A stretch of 64,000 bases of DNA from Methylomonas sp. EFPC3 (GCF_029643245.1 NZ_CP116398.1:868001-932000); one strand, 5' to 3'; counted from the stretch's first letter, positions 38,839-48,907 are shown. Program-made: numbers and translations. Notes: generated by a model not told the origin, from the letters alone.

Positions 38839-40290
38839 TCAAAACAGGCTGCCGTTGATCAGAAAATGCGCGCCGACGCTGCCGAGATAGCCCAACATGA
38901 TGGCCGGCGCCCATTTCAGGTGGGTCATAAAGGTGTAAACGCCCTTCGCTTGCCCCATCAGCGCGACGCCTGCAGCCGAGCCGACCGATAGCAAGCTGCC
39001 GCCGACTCCCGCGGTCAATGTCACCAGCAACCATTGGCCCTCGCTCATGTCCGGCGTCATGGCCAGTATCGCGAACATCACCGGAATGTTATCCACCACC
39101 GCCGACACGATACCGACCAGAATGTTGGCCGGCGTCGCCCCCAGTTCTCCGTACAGGAATTCGGACAGATGCTGCAAATAGCCGATGAAGTTGAGGCCGC
39201 CGACGCACAGCACCACGCCGTAAAAGAACAGCAGGGTGTCCCATTCCATCCTGGCCAGATGGTGGAACACGTCGAAACGTAGACCGTTGCCGCCATCGCC
39301 GGTCTCCGGCAGATGGTCCCCGGCCACGCCGTCGATACTTAGTTCCGGTTCGTCGCGGTGGGTGATGTGCAGGAAGTAGCCGAACAGTTGCAGGTAAGTC
39401 AGACCGGCCATCATGCCGACGGCGGCCGGCAATTGCAGGCTGTTCTGGAACCCGACCGCGGTCAGCACCGTCAGCAGAAACAGCAGGACGATGCGTTTGG
39501 CGCCGCGCAGCGTGCGAATTTGGACCTGAATCGGCGCCGGCCGGGCGTTGGGTATTGCGAAATGCATGATGGTTGCCGGTATCAGAAAATTGACGACCGA
39601 CGGAATGAACAGGTTGAAAAAGGTCCAAAACTCGATCATGCCCTTTTGCCAGACCATCAAGGTGGTAATGTCGCCGAAAGGGCAGAATGCGCCGCCGGCA
39701 TTGGCGGCGACGACGGTGTTGACGCAGGAAATGCCGACGAAGCGCGGATTGTCTTTCCCGACTGCCATCACCACGGCGCACATCAGCATTGCGGTCGTCA
39801 TGTTATTGGAGACCGCCGAAATGAAGAATGCCAGCAGGCCGGTGACCCAGAATAGCTGACGGTAACTGAAACCGCGATTTACCAGCCAGGCACGCAAGTT
39901 GTCGAATACGCGCCTTTCGTCCATCGCATTGATGTAGGCGATGGAGACGATCAAAAACAGGAATAATTCGCTGTAATCCAGCACGTAATGCCGTATCGCC
40001 GTTTCGGCGAGGTCCGACAAGCCGTGGCTTTTGTAAATCAGTGCGATTGCCAGCCAAATCAGCGCGGCGGCCAGCATCATCGGCTTGGATTTGCGCAGTT
40101 CCAACAGTTCTTCCAGCACTACCAGCACGTAGGCGGTGGCAAACAAACCCAAGGCCAGGAAGCCGATCCAATGCCCGCTTAAATCCAAAGCCTCCGGCGT
40201 GGCGCAAAACGCGGAATTGGGCTGTAGCATTAACATGAAGCTGATGCCGGCATATCTCAGTTTGCCGGCCGAAAATTTGTTGATTGCCAT
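38839..40290 (-). CDS. nhaD: Sodium/proton antiporter NhaD
   Basis: The 483-residue protein belongs to the NhaD group of the ion transporter superfamily and exchanges Na+ for H+ across the inner membrane. About twelve hydrophobic segments are present, with the characteristic SNNMTTAMLMCAVVMAVGKD near 160 and a second inverted half containing SAVVDNIPVMFAI near 400. The C-terminal GVGGSLLSVGSAAGVALMG is typical. An N-terminal 30 residues may be a signal-like extension, as in other NhaD proteins. AGGA precedes the ATG. It should help sodium and pH homeostasis. Confidence 0.92.
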   Translation of the reverse strand: MAINKFSAGKLRYAGISFMLMLQPNSAFCATPEALDLSGHWIGFLALGLFATAYVLVVLEELLELRKSKPMMLAAALIWLAIALIYKSHGLSDLAETAIRHYVLDYSELFLFLIVSIAYINAMDERRVFDNLRAWLVNRGFSYRQLFWVTGLLAFFISAVSNNMTTAMLMCAVVMAVGKDNPRFVGISCVNTVVAANAGGAFCPFGDITTLMVWQKGMIEFWTFFNLFIPSVVNFLIPATIMHFAIPNARPAPIQVQIRTLRGAKRIVLLFLLTVLTAVGFQNSLQLPAAVGMMAGLTYLQLFGYFLHITHRDEPELSIDGVAGDHLPETGDGGNGLRFDVFHHLARMEWDTLLFFYGVVLCVGGLNFIGYLQHLSEFLYGELGATPANILVGIVSAVVDNIPVMFAILAMTPDMSEGQWLLVTLTAGVGGSLLSVGSAAGVALMGQAKGVYTFMTHLKWAPAIMLGYLGSVGAHFLINGSLF

Positions 40291-40454
40291 ACTAATAATC
40301 CTGATCAGTCTGTTGTCGGCAGCCCGGCATTTTGCCGCCCGAACGCCGGGCCGCGCAATACCGGCCGCCGGCTAGCATACCTGGAAAAACTGCAAATTCA
40401 GCCAATCACCGAGTCGATCAAGATCGCAATCCTGACTATCCGCTCAGCCCGAAT

Positions 40455-41828
40455 CTACAACTGGCGCTGGGCCACGGTTTCGGTATCTGTGTCGGCTTTG
40501 GTTGCGCCGGTCTGCAGCAATTCGCCGCTTGGCGCCGGATCCGGCGCTGGCTGCGCGGTCGCTACGGCCGGCGTGTTGGCGTTATCCTGGCTCCGAACCA
40601 ACAACAGCGGTGTCAACGCGGCGCAGACCAGGAGGGGCAGGGCGGCGGCTTGTTTCAGCCCCAAACCGAACAACGGCGGTAAACCGCTCGTTACGCGCCC
40701 GGCGTCCGCCCGGTAAGCCGCTTGCCACGGCTTGGTTTCCAGCCAGGCCAACAGTCTGGCGATACTGAGCAGGCCGGCGATGCCGGCGAGGTTGACCGCG
40801 GCCGCGGCAAGCGGCTCCCGGCCGGCCCAATCCAGCGCCATTCCGCCCAAATAGCACAGGACCATGCCGCACAAAAACAGGGGCAGGGACTGACGGCCCA
40901 TTTCGGCCAGCCAACGCGCCGGAGCTCGCTCCAAACCTGCCGCGACGCGGGCCGGCAGCTGCGCGGCCAGATAGGCCAGTGCCAGCAGATGCAACCAGCG
41001 CAAAGGGCCGAGGTGGCTTTTGTCCAGCAACGGCTCCAGCTGTGCCCGCAGTTCCAGTAATGGCGCATGCCGGCTATAGAACGGTTCGTAAGCCAACGGC
41101 ACGGCCAGGGCCGCCATCAGGGCGCAGGCCAAGACCAGGCCTGGCCGGTAGCCGGGTTGCGGCAACCAGCCGGTGGCAAAGGCGAAGCCGGTAAAAAACA
41201 ACAGTTGCCAGCAGAACGGATTGAAAAACCAAGGCCGGCCGTCGTTCGGGTCGCCGCTCAGCTCCAGTCCGTAATGCCAGGCTGCCAGGTAAATCAGCAG
41301 CGAAGCCGCTACGGCCAGGTATTTGCCGAGCAGGGACAGGCTCCAGGCCAGCGGCACCCAGGCCAGCAACACCAGATACAAGGGCAGGATGTCGAAATAA
41401 TTCGGCACGTAACTCAATGCAAATAAATCGAACACAGCTTGCTGGGTATCGTTAAAAAAATAAGCGATGTTCAATTGTTGGATGTAGTCGGTTCCGGGCA
41501 ACCAGCGGTTGCCGACTACGCAGACGGCGGCCATTGCCAAAAACGATGCCAGATGGGCGGCGTAAATCTGAGCACAACGCAGGAACACCCTGACGCTACC
41601 CAGCGTCAGGCCGGCCTGGCGGAAGCCGCGGCCGTAGGCGACGGCCGAGACGTATCCGGATAAAAACACGAAAATCTCCGCCGAATCGCTGAAGCCGAAA
41701 CGCGACGGCGTGTACCAGAACCAGGGGTTGCCCGGCATGTGGTTGACGAAAATGACCAACAGCGCCACGCCGCGGAAAAAGTCCAATTGCCGATTGCGCG
41801 GTTGCGCGGGCGCTAATGTCGATTTCAT
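40455..41828 (-). CDS. opgC: OpgC family acyltransferase
   Basis: The 457-residue membrane protein has about ten hydrophobic segments and the OpgC signature: RQLDFFRGVALLVIFVNHMP at the N-terminus, then FGFSDSAEIFVFLSGYVSAV. OpgC-type proteins transfer succinyl or other acyl groups to osmoregulated periplasmic glucans. The C-terminal 40 residues are low complexity. The ATG at 41828 is chosen because homology starts there; the longer frame is unsupported. It is divergent from a QseB-like regulator across 154 bp that contains a direct repeat typical of that regulator class, so co-regulation is plausible. Confidence 0.8.
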   Translation of the reverse strand: MKSTLAPAQPRNRQLDFFRGVALLVIFVNHMPGNPWFWYTPSRFGFSDSAEIFVFLSGYVSAVAYGRGFRQAGLTLGSVRVFLRCAQIYAAHLASFLAMAAVCVVGNRWLPGTDYIQQLNIAYFFNDTQQAVFDLFALSYVPNYFDILPLYLVLLAWVPLAWSLSLLGKYLAVAASLLIYLAAWHYGLELSGDPNDGRPWFFNPFCWQLLFFTGFAFATGWLPQPGYRPGLVLACALMAALAVPLAYEPFYSRHAPLLELRAQLEPLLDKSHLGPLRWLHLLALAYLAAQLPARVAAGLERAPARWLAEMGRQSLPLFLCGMVLCYLGGMALDWAGREPLAAAAVNLAGIAGLLSIARLLAWLETKPWQAAYRADAGRVTSGLPPLFGLGLKQAAALPLLVCAALTPLLLVRSQDNANTPAVATAQPAPDPAPSGELLQTGATKADTDTETVAQRQL

Positions 41829-41949
41829 AATGAACTCTGTTGTGGTGTCGGGTAGCTTGCCGTTGCCGGTTCGAGTAGCGCGATTAGCGGTGCGGTGGCA
41901 ATCCCTGCGCTTGCCACCGGTTTCAACCATGCCACTTTAGCGGGCTAAC

Positions 41950-41967
41950 CTTTCATCAACCTTTCAT
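41950..41967. promoter_or_regulatory. Direct repeat, candidate OmpR-family regulator box
   Basis: CTTTCAT occurs twice with an 11-bp period (41950-41956 and 41961-41967), 16 nt before the regulator start. Tandem half-sites one helical turn apart are the usual binding pattern of OmpR/PmrA/QseB-type regulators, whose boxes resemble CTTAAT repeats. It may mediate autoregulation and control of opgC. Confidence 0.5.
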
Positions 41968-41982
41968 TAGCGAGAATGGCAC

Positions 41983-42651
41983 ATGAGGATTTTGCTGGTC
42001 GAGGACGATCAGGCCTTGGCCGACGGACTGTCGCATAGTTTGCGCGACTGGGGATTCGACGTCACACTGGCCAAGACCGGTACCTTTGCCGTCGGGGCCT
42101 TGAGTACGCAACCCTTCGAGTTGGCGATTCTGGACCTGGGTCTGCCGGACATGGACGGGCGCGAAGTGTTGCGCGAATTGCGCGGGCGGCAGCAGTCGCC
42201 GATGCCGGTGTTGATATTGACCGCCCGCGACGGCCTGAACGACCGGGTCGGCGGCTTGCAGCTCGGCGCCGACGATTACATGACCAAGCCGTTCGAGTTG
42301 CTGGAACTGGAGGCGCGGGTCAGAGCGTTGTTGCGCCGCAGCCAGGGCGGTTTCAGTCACGATATCGTTTTCGGCGACCTGGTTTTGGATACCCGTCAGC
42401 AACAGATCAAGGTGCGCGGCGAGCCCCTGCAACTGCCGCCGCGCGAATACGGCGTTCTGGAAGCGCTGTTGTTGCAGGCCGGGCGCGTAGTCAGCAAGGA
42501 CCATATCGCCCAACGCTTGGCGGCGCGTTCCGACGAGTTGGCGGACAACGCCATCGAGGTCTACATCCACCGGTTGCGCAAACGGCTGGAACCCTATGCC
42601 ATCGGTATCCGCACCTTGCGCGGCCTGGGCTATCTGCTGGAGCAAGACTGA
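41983..42651 (+). CDS. OmpR-family response regulator (QseB/PmrA-like)
   Basis: The 222-residue regulator has a receiver domain (phosphoacceptor D51 in AILDLGLPDMDG, conserved K102 in YMTKPFE) and a winged-helix DNA-binding domain with NAIEVYIHRLRKRLEP and IRTLRGLGYLLE at the end. It belongs to the QseB/PmrA/TctD group. The stop overlaps the start of the sensor kinase (TGATG), so they form one two-component system. A direct repeat just upstream suits autoregulation. Confidence 0.93.
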   Translation: MRILLVEDDQALADGLSHSLRDWGFDVTLAKTGTFAVGALSTQPFELAILDLGLPDMDGREVLRELRGRQQSPMPVLILTARDGLNDRVGGLQLGADDYMTKPFELLELEARVRALLRRSQGGFSHDIVFGDLVLDTRQQQIKVRGEPLQLPPREYGVLEALLLQAGRVVSKDHIAQRLAARSDELADNAIEVYIHRLRKRLEPYAIGIRTLRGLGYLLEQD

Positions 42652-44039
42652 TGCGCAAACCGCAGAGCCTGAGAGCGCAGTTGCTGGCGCGGCTGACGCT
42701 GCCGTTGATCGCGGTCGTCGTGCTGGATGCGGCCGTGTCTTATTTCGTGGCGCTGCACTATGCCGACCGCGCTTACGACAGTTGGCTGCTGGACTCGGCC
42801 AAATCGCTGGCGCAGGAGGTGAAGACGCAAAAGGATAAAGTGACTTTCGATTTGCCGCCGATTGCGGTCGAAGTGTTCCGTTGGGACGCAATGGACAAGA
42901 CCTTTTTCAAGGTCGAGTCGGCGGCGGCCGGATTCATTGCCGGCGACAGGGCATTGCCCGGTCCGGCGTTGGCGGCGATGGCGGCCGATGCGCCGTTGTT
43001 CTCCGACGGCGAAATCCAGGGGCGTAAGGTTCGCATCGTTTCGGTGTTGACCGCGTCGGCCGGCGGCGATAGCGGCGACGTGCTGGTGTCGGTCGCGGAA
43101 ACCTTGAACAAGCGGCGCGGCATGATGAACGAGATTTTGCTGGCGGTGGTCGCGCCCCAGCTATTACTGCTGCTGGTCGCCGGGCTCCACATCTGGGCCG
43201 GCATCAATCGCGGCTTGAGCCCGTTGCACGATCTGGCGACGCTGATCGGCCAGCGGTCGGCGCGGGAACTGGACCCGATTCCGGATACCAACGTGCCACT
43301 GGAAGTGCGGTCCTTGACCCACACCATCAACGCGTTGTTGCAACGCCTGGGCTCCGCGCTGGCCGCGCAGCAGCGTTTCATCGAAAACGCCGCCCACCAA
43401 CTACGCACGCCGCTGGCCGGGCTGAAAGTGCATGCCGAGCGGGCGTTGGCCGCGGATAGTCCGGATGCGATGAAACCGGCACTGAGCCACATCAAACATT
43501 CGGCAGACCGGGTGGCGCATTTGAGTTCGCAGTTGCTGGTTCTGGCCGGTTCCGAATCGGTCTCGCAGGGTTCGCGCCCGTTTCGGCTCCTGGATTTGGC
43601 CGCGCTGGCCAAAGCCTGCTGTATGGACTGGGTATATAAAGCCCTGGAACAGGAAATCGAGTTGGGATTCGACGCGCCGCGCGTCCCGGTTTCGATCAAA
43701 GGCGACGAAACCCTGCTGCGGGAGTTGCTGAACAACCTGCTGGATAACAGTATTTGCTACAGCAATCCGGGCGGCCGGATCAACGTAACGGTTCTGGCCG
43801 ACCCGCCCGGCTGGGTGGTCAAGGACGACGGTCCCGGTATCCGGCCGGAGGAAGCGGACCGGATATTCGAGCGGTTTTACCGGATTCCGGGCAGCCGCGG
43901 TGAGGGCTGCGGTTTGGGCCTGGCCATCGTCAAGGAAATCGCCGACCTGCACGCGGCGCGGATTGAAGTCGGCCCCGGCATCGGTGGCCACGGCAGCGGG
44001 ATTAGCGTTTTGTTCGGCCGGCAATCTCGAGCCGGCTAG
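42651..44039 (+). CDS. Sensor histidine kinase (QseC/PmrB-like)
   Basis: The 462-residue kinase has membrane segments at about 12-33 and 163-182 enclosing a periplasmic sensor domain. HAMP-like residues follow, then HisKA with phosphoacceptor H249 in FIENAAHQLRTPLAG, the N box NNLLDNSICYSNPGG, and G boxes VKDDGPGI and GCGLGLAIV. The N-terminal 2CSK_N-type sensor is of the QseC/TctE family, which respond to small organic or catechol-like signals. It is translated with the upstream regulator. The ligand is not known. Confidence 0.92.
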   Translation: MRKPQSLRAQLLARLTLPLIAVVVLDAAVSYFVALHYADRAYDSWLLDSAKSLAQEVKTQKDKVTFDLPPIAVEVFRWDAMDKTFFKVESAAAGFIAGDRALPGPALAAMAADAPLFSDGEIQGRKVRIVSVLTASAGGDSGDVLVSVAETLNKRRGMMNEILLAVVAPQLLLLLVAGLHIWAGINRGLSPLHDLATLIGQRSARELDPIPDTNVPLEVRSLTHTINALLQRLGSALAAQQRFIENAAHQLRTPLAGLKVHAERALAADSPDAMKPALSHIKHSADRVAHLSSQLLVLAGSESVSQGSRPFRLLDLAALAKACCMDWVYKALEQEIELGFDAPRVPVSIKGDETLLRELLNNLLDNSICYSNPGGRINVTVLADPPGWVVKDDGPGIRPEEADRIFERFYRIPGSRGEGCGLGLAIVKEIADLHAARIEVGPGIGGHGSGISVLFGRQSRAG

Positions 44040-44109
44040 ATGGCCGGCGTCAGCTATTGAAATCGCGGCGATCGCCCTTGTTGCCGCGTGATACCAGAAT
44101 CCGAGTTTG

Positions 44110-44136
44110 TCTGGCTGACGTTTAACGTCAGCCAGA
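44110..44136. terminator. Bidirectional hairpin between sensor kinase and oxyR
   Basis: A perfect 11-bp stem (TCTGGCTGACG 44110-44120, CGTCAGCCAGA 44126-44136) with a TTTAA loop lies between the ends of two convergent genes. No T-tract follows on either strand, but position and symmetry suit a shared transcript end. Confidence 0.55.
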
Positions 44137-44152
44137 TCAAAGCTTCTCCCAC

Positions 44153-45028
44153 TCAGGGCAATGGTTTGTATGCCAGCAGTTGGGCCATGGTTTCCAGCAA
44201 GGCGATACGCGGATGAGTCTTGAGCCATACCAGGGCAATGGCTCGACTGGGGCGTTGCCGAATGTCGATGTACCGAATGTCTTTGTCTTCCGGCTGAATC
44301 GCCACGGACGGCATCAAGGTGACGCCGACCCCGTTCCTGACCATGAAACGCAGGGTTTCCAGGCTCGACGCCCGAAAATCGTGTTCGATGAAACGGGACG
44401 GGTCGCACAATTTCAGTGCCTGGTCGCGCAGGCAGTGGCCTTCGTCCAGCAGTAGCAGGTTTTCGTTGGCGGCTTGGTTGAGGTCGACTTCGGCCTGGTC
44501 GGCGAGCGGATGATCGGCGCTGACTGCCAGCGTGAACGGGTCCTCGAACAATACGCGGGAGTCCAGCGTGTCGGGGGCGACCGGCAAGGCCAGCAGGGCC
44601 GCGTCCAGTTTTTTGTCGAGCAGCAATGCGATCAAGGCGTGGGTTTTTTCCTCAACCAATTGCAATTTGAGTTCCGGATAATGTTGCTTGATGCGAAAAA
44701 CGTACTCCGGCAATACGTAACTTGCCAGCGACGGAAACGCGCCCAGTGACAGTTGGTTGCGTTGGCGGCCGCTGGCATGGGCGGCGATTTGGCGAATGGC
44801 GCGGGCGTCGTCGAGCATTCGGCGGGCGATGGGTAAAATCTCCCGACAGGCTTCGGTTACGTCCACATTGTTTTTGTCGCGCAAGAACAGGTCCACACCC
44901 AGATAGTCCTCGAGCTTTTTGATTTGGGTGCTCAAAGTGGGTTGGCTGATTGCACAATGTTCGGCCGCTTGGCTGAAGTTTCTAAATTCCGCCACCGCTA
45001 CCAGATAGCTCAATTCGCGCAATGTCAT
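44153..45028 (-). CDS. oxyR: Hydrogen peroxide sensor OxyR
   Basis: The 291-residue LysR-family regulator has an N-terminal helix-turn-helix (FSQAAEHCAISQPTLSTQIK) and the peroxide-sensing segment DEGHCLRDQALKLC, whose two cysteines are eight residues apart as in C199-C208 of E. coli OxyR. The SSLETLRFMVRNGVGVTLMP segment that follows is highly characteristic. Oxidation to a disulphide should activate peroxide-defence genes. I chose the ATG at 45028; the longer frame begins at a TTG. It diverges from an exported katG across 361 bp that includes a LysR-type palindrome. Confidence 0.92.
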   Translation of the reverse strand: MTLRELSYLVAVAEFRNFSQAAEHCAISQPTLSTQIKKLEDYLGVDLFLRDKNNVDVTEACREILPIARRMLDDARAIRQIAAHASGRQRNQLSLGAFPSLASYVLPEYVFRIKQHYPELKLQLVEEKTHALIALLLDKKLDAALLALPVAPDTLDSRVLFEDPFTLAVSADHPLADQAEVDLNQAANENLLLLDEGHCLRDQALKLCDPSRFIEHDFRASSLETLRFMVRNGVGVTLMPSVAIQPEDKDIRYIDIRQRPSRAIALVWLKTHPRIALLETMAQLLAYKPLP

Positions 45029-45389
45029 GGCTTGCTGCCCGTCGTTAGTTGGAAAGTCTGGAAACGTTGGTTTCGGCCGCAAATGATAACAACATAAAGC
45101 GAGACTTATTGATTCCGCCTATCGGCTTATCGAGGGAATCAATTTCAAATTGCGGGCTCTATTCGGTTCAATGTCGCCACCGAGCACAATCAAAGGGCGG
45201 ACGGATAATTCGCTAGTACCGTTGGCAATGGCGGATCAGTTTGTCTGCCATCGCCATACAGCAAGTCGGTAGTGCCTGAGCGATGACGCCAAGTTTAAGC
45301 GGCTACGGTTTTAATTCGTAGCGGCAGTTAAACTCAGCTATCGACGGTACGTATTTTCGTTGACTAACAATAATTAACAGAGGTGCACC
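45029..45389. other. Divergent oxyR-katG control region
   Basis: No gene lies in this 361-bp gap. It contains a long interrupted palindrome at 45108-45143 and, nearer katG, a small hairpin (GCTACG/CGTAGC at about 45301-45321). The katG ribosome binding site AGAGG is just before 45390. Regulation of both genes by OxyR from this region is likely. Confidence 0.5.
45108..45143. promoter_or_regulatory. Candidate OxyR operator
   Basis: ATTGATTCC (45108-45116) and GGAATCAAT (45135-45143) are perfect 9-bp inverted repeats around an 18-bp centre containing CTATCGGCTTATCGAG. The extent and the T/A-rich ends fit a LysR-type tetramer site; the inner CTAT/TATC elements recall OxyR half-sites. It is 79 nt from the oxyR start. 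Confidence 0.5.
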
Positions 45390-47615
45390 ATGAAAACCAA
45401 ACCCATTTTGCTGGCGTCTGTCTTGGCGCTAGCCATATCCTCGGCATCGAACGCCGGCCAGGTGTTCCAGGAATCGCAGCCGACCATGAATAGCTTCTGG
45501 TGGCCGGAGCAATTGGATCTGACGCCGCTACGCCAGCACGCCGCCGAGTCCAATCCGTTGGGACAAAGTTTTAATTACGCGGCTCAATTCAAAACCCTGG
45601 ACTTGACGGCGGTGAAAAAGGATATCGCCGGGGTGCTGCATACGTCCCAACCCTGGTGGCCGGCGGATTACGGCAATTACGGGCCGTTCTTCATTCGCAT
45701 GGCCTGGCATAGCGCCGGTGTTTACCGCATCTTCGACGGCCGCGGCGGCGCCTCCGGCGGCCAGCAACGCTTCGAACCGCTCAACAGTTGGCCGGACAAC
45801 GTCAACCTGGACAAAGCCCGCCGCTTGTTGTGGCCAATCAAGCAAAAATACGGCGCCAAGTTATCCTGGGCCGATTTGATGGTGCTGGCCGGCAACGTGG
45901 CGCTGGAAGATATGGGCTTCAAGACCCTCGGTTTTGCCGGAGGCCGGGCCGACGATTGGGAAGCCGAGGTCGTGAATTGGGGTAGCGAAAAGAAATTTCT
46001 GGCCGACGAACGCCATAACGAAAAAGGCGAGCTGACGAAACCGCTGGCCGCCGTGCAAATGGGCCTGATCTACGTCAACCCGGAGGGCCCCGGCGGCAAT
46101 CCCGATCCGTTGGCGGCGGCCAAACACATCCGCGAAGCCTTCGGCCGGATGGCGATGAACGACGAGGAAACCGTGGCGCTGATCGCCGGCGGCCATACCT
46201 TCGGCAAGGCCCACGGTGCACATAAGCCGGACGAATGCGTCGGTAAGGAACCGGCCGCTGCCGGCATCGAACAGCAAGGCCTGGGCTGGGCCAACCAATG
46301 CGGTGCAGGCCACGGGGTCGATACGGTCAGTAGCGGCCTGGAGGGGGCCTGGTCGACCAATCCGACCCGCTGGACCCACGATTACCTGACTTGGCTGTAT
46401 ACCTTCGAGTGGCAACAAACCAAGAGCCCTGCCGGTGCGACGCAATGGATTCCGAAAGACGGCAAGGGCGACAACTTCGTGCCGGACGCGCACGATTCGA
46501 GCAAACGCCATCCGCCGATCATGTTCACCACCGATTTGGCTTTGAAAATGGACCCGGAGTATCAAAAAATCTCCAAACGTTTCCTGGATGACCCTAAAGC
46601 GTTCGAAGCGGCGTTCGCCAAAGCCTGGTTCAAGCTGACCCATCGCGACATGGGGCCGAAAGCGCGTTACGTCGGCGCGGAAGTGCCGGCCGAAGACTTT
46701 GTCTGGCAGGATCCTATCCCCAAAGTCGATCATAAACTGATCGATGCCAAGGACGTTGCCAAGCTGAAATCGGCGATTCTGGCTTCGGATTTGACGATTC
46801 CGGAACTGGTCAGAACCGCCTGGGCCTCGGCAGCCACCTTCCGCGGTACCGACCTGCGCGGCGGCGCCAACGGCGCGCGGATTCGGCTGGCGCCCCAGAA
46901 AGACTGGGAAGCCAACGATCCCGCCGAATTGGCTAAAGTGCTGGGCAAACTGGAAGCCGTCCAAGCCGACTTTAACCGCACTTTGAAAGGCGGCAAGAAA
47001 GTGTCGCTGGCCGACGTGATCGTGCTGGGCGGGTCGGCGGCGGTGGAAGAAGCCGCCAAAAAGGCCGGTTACAAGGTGCAAGTAGCGTTCAAACCGGGGC
47101 GGATGGATGCCAGCCAGGAGCAAACCGATGCCAATTCAGTCGCGGTGTTGGAACCCAAAGCCGATGGTTTCCGCAATTACTTCGGCAAGGATAATGCGCA
47201 TTCGCCGGCGGAAATGCTGGTCGAGCGCGCCAACTTCCTGACCTTGACCGTACCGGAAATGACCGTGCTGGTCGGCGGCATGCGGGCACTGGATGCCAAC
47301 GCCGGCCATAGCAAGCACGGCGTGTTCACCGGCCGGCCGGGCACCTTGAGCAGCGACTTCTTCGTCAACCTGCTCGACATGTCGGTGAAATGGAGCAAAT
47401 CGGCCGCGTCCGAAGGCATATACGAGGGCCGCGACCGGGCCACCGACCAGGTCAAATGGACGGCCACGCCGGTGGACTTGATCTTCGGCTCCAACTCCGA
47501 GTTGCGGGCGGTGGCCGAGGTGTACGCGGCGGACGATGCCAAGCAGAAGTTCGTTCAGGACTTCGCCAATGCCTGGGCCAAGGTGATGGATTTGGATCGT
47601 TTCGACTTACGTTAA
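45390..47615 (+). CDS. katG: Catalase-peroxidase KatG with signal peptide
   Basis: KatG (741 residues) degrades hydrogen peroxide by catalase and peroxidase activities with haem b. Distal residues R103, W106 and H107 ([10 protein letters not shown]), proximal H269 ([10 protein letters not shown]), and the Trp-Tyr-Met adduct residues W106, Y228 and M254 are all present at the expected spacing. The first 22 residues ([20 protein letters not shown] and NA) form a signal peptide, so the enzyme is probably periplasmic, like KatP-type enzymes. It is divergent from oxyR and has a strong hairpin terminator. Export would place peroxide removal in the envelope, near intracytoplasmic-membrane oxidative chemistry. 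Confidence 0.95.
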   Translation: MKTKPILLASVLALAISSASNAGQVFQESQPTMNSFWWPEQLDLTPLRQHAAESNPLGQSFNYAAQFKTLDLTAVKKDIAGVLHTSQPWWPADYGNYGPFFIRMAWHSAGVYRIFDGRGGASGGQQRFEPLNSWPDNVNLDKARRLLWPIKQKYGAKLSWADLMVLAGNVALEDMGFKTLGFAGGRADDWEAEVVNWGSEKKFLADERHNEKGELTKPLAAVQMGLIYVNPEGPGGNPDPLAAAKHIREAFGRMAMNDEETVALIAGGHTFGKAHGAHKPDECVGKEPAAAGIEQQGLGWANQCGAGHGVDTVSSGLEGAWSTNPTRWTHDYLTWLYTFEWQQTKSPAGATQWIPKDGKGDNFVPDAHDSSKRHPPIMFTTDLALKMDPEYQKISKRFLDDPKAFEAAFAKAWFKLTHRDMGPKARYVGAEVPAEDFVWQDPIPKVDHKLIDAKDVAKLKSAILASDLTIPELVRTAWASAATFRGTDLRGGANGARIRLAPQKDWEANDPAELAKVLGKLEAVQADFNRTLKGGKKVSLADVIVLGGSAAVEEAAKKAGYKVQVAFKPGRMDASQEQTDANSVAVLEPKADGFRNYFGKDNAHSPAEMLVERANFLTLTVPEMTVLVGGMRALDANAGHSKHGVFTGRPGTLSSDFFVNLLDMSVKWSKSAASEGIYEGRDRATDQVKWTATPVDLIFGSNSELRAVAEVYAADDAKQKFVQDFANAWAKVMDLDRFDLR

Positions 47616-47624
47616 ACGCTCAGC

Positions 47625-47657
47625 GCTCGACTTGTCCCGGTTCCGGTCAAGTCGAGC
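47625..47657 (+). terminator. katG terminator hairpin
   Basis: GCTCGACTTG (47625-47634) and CAAGTCGAGC (47648-47657) form a perfect 10-bp stem with a 13-nt loop, 10 nt after the katG stop. No T-run follows immediately. Confidence 0.6.
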
Positions 47658-47765
47658 GGCCGCGGTTCAAAAAAAGGCACGCTGCGGGCGCCACAACAGC
47701 TTAACTTGAGTGCCTATGCGTTTGATTGCAGAGATTACGAATTCCGGATTACAAAGGAGTTATTT

Positions 47766-48788
47766 ATGAGAGTTTTTGGCGGCGTTGGCATTATCGCCTG
47801 TTGGCTGGGCCTGACAATAGCGCCGGCCTTGGCGCAAGAATCCGCATTGGATGTCGGTGTCGGCGAACGTTTACTGGTGTTGGCTCCCCATCCGGACGAC
47901 GAGAGTCTGAGTTCCGCCGGTTTGACACAGCGGGTGTTCGCCAAAGGCGGCTCGGTGCGAGCCGTTGTCGTGACATCCGGCGATGCCTATGTCGATGCGG
48001 TAAAAATGGATACCGGCAAAAGCCGTTTGTCTGCGGCCGATTATTTGGCATTCGGCGAAAAACGGCTGGAAGAATCCCGCCGGGCGGCGCAGATTTTAGG
48101 CAACGGTTTCCTGCACTTGGATTTAATGGGATTTTCCGACGGTGCGATCTATTCCGCTCTGGTATCGCATTGGCGGCGTAACAGCCCGTTTCGGTCGCAA
48201 TTCACCGGATTCGACCATGTACCGTATCGCGATAGCCTGGATTGGGGCTACGCGCAAGACGGTAAAGATCTGGTCGCAGAATTGGTGGCGATCATGCAGG
48301 AGACCAAACCGACCATCATCAGTTTTCCGGATGTGATGGAAGACGATTCCGACCATGCCGGATTGGGTATGTTTGCATTGTTGGCGGTGCACGAATGGCG
48401 GGCGCAAGCATCGGCCGAACAGGTCAACCCGAAAATGTTGGCGTATCTGGTGCATTGGCCGCATTGGCCTACGGGTTCGGATTGGGGCGTCGCGCAGGAT
48501 TGGAGCAACCAACCCATGCATTTGCCGGAAAATCTGCCGCTACGCGGGCATCGCCGGGTTTGCCTGGATTTGACGCCGACCGAGATCGCCCGCAAGCACG
48601 ATGCGATTGCCCAGTACGTGACGCAGCAACGCATTATGGCCGATTTTTTGGCCTCCTTCGTTCGCAGTAGCGAATGTTTTACCCAGCTGACGCCGGCGAA
48701 TACCAATCGGATCGAAGCGGTCATTGAGCATTGGCAACAGGTGCGCAAGGCCTTCAACAACCATCCGCTGGACCGGCGAAAAATTTGA
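47766..48788 (+). CDS. Exported PIG-L family deacetylase
   Basis: The 340-residue protein has a signal peptide (MRVFGGVGIIACWLGLTIAP, cleavage near ALA-QE) and a PIG-L/LmbE deacetylase domain: the zinc motif LAPHPDDESLSSAG is near residue 43 and a further ligand appears in DDSDHAGLG. Family members remove acetyl groups from N-acetylglucosaminyl compounds, so a sugar or glycan substrate in the periplasm is probable. AAGGAG at 47754-47759 fixes the ATG at 47766, ruling out the longer frame. It follows katG by 150 bp behind a terminator, so it is likely a separate transcript. Confidence 0.82.
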   Translation: MRVFGGVGIIACWLGLTIAPALAQESALDVGVGERLLVLAPHPDDESLSSAGLTQRVFAKGGSVRAVVVTSGDAYVDAVKMDTGKSRLSAADYLAFGEKRLEESRRAAQILGNGFLHLDLMGFSDGAIYSALVSHWRRNSPFRSQFTGFDHVPYRDSLDWGYAQDGKDLVAELVAIMQETKPTIISFPDVMEDDSDHAGLGMFALLAVHEWRAQASAEQVNPKMLAYLVHWPHWPTGSDWGVAQDWSNQPMHLPENLPLRGHRRVCLDLTPTEIARKHDAIAQYVTQQRIMADFLASFVRSSECFTQLTPANTNRIEAVIEHWQQVRKAFNNHPLDRRKI

Positions 48789-48907
48789 CGGGATAGGGCT
48801 TGCGGCGGGCTCCGTGGCGATTGCCTCGCGTTGGGCGACGCCGTACCTTCAGGCGCCGGAATTCGCCCACACTCCCGATGTGGGCGATGCAGCCGCCGCT
48901 GGCGCTA

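Noticed and set aside
45861..47123. A 420-codon minus-strand open frame opposite katG
   Set aside because: It is antisense to KatG, whose active-site residues are all in place.
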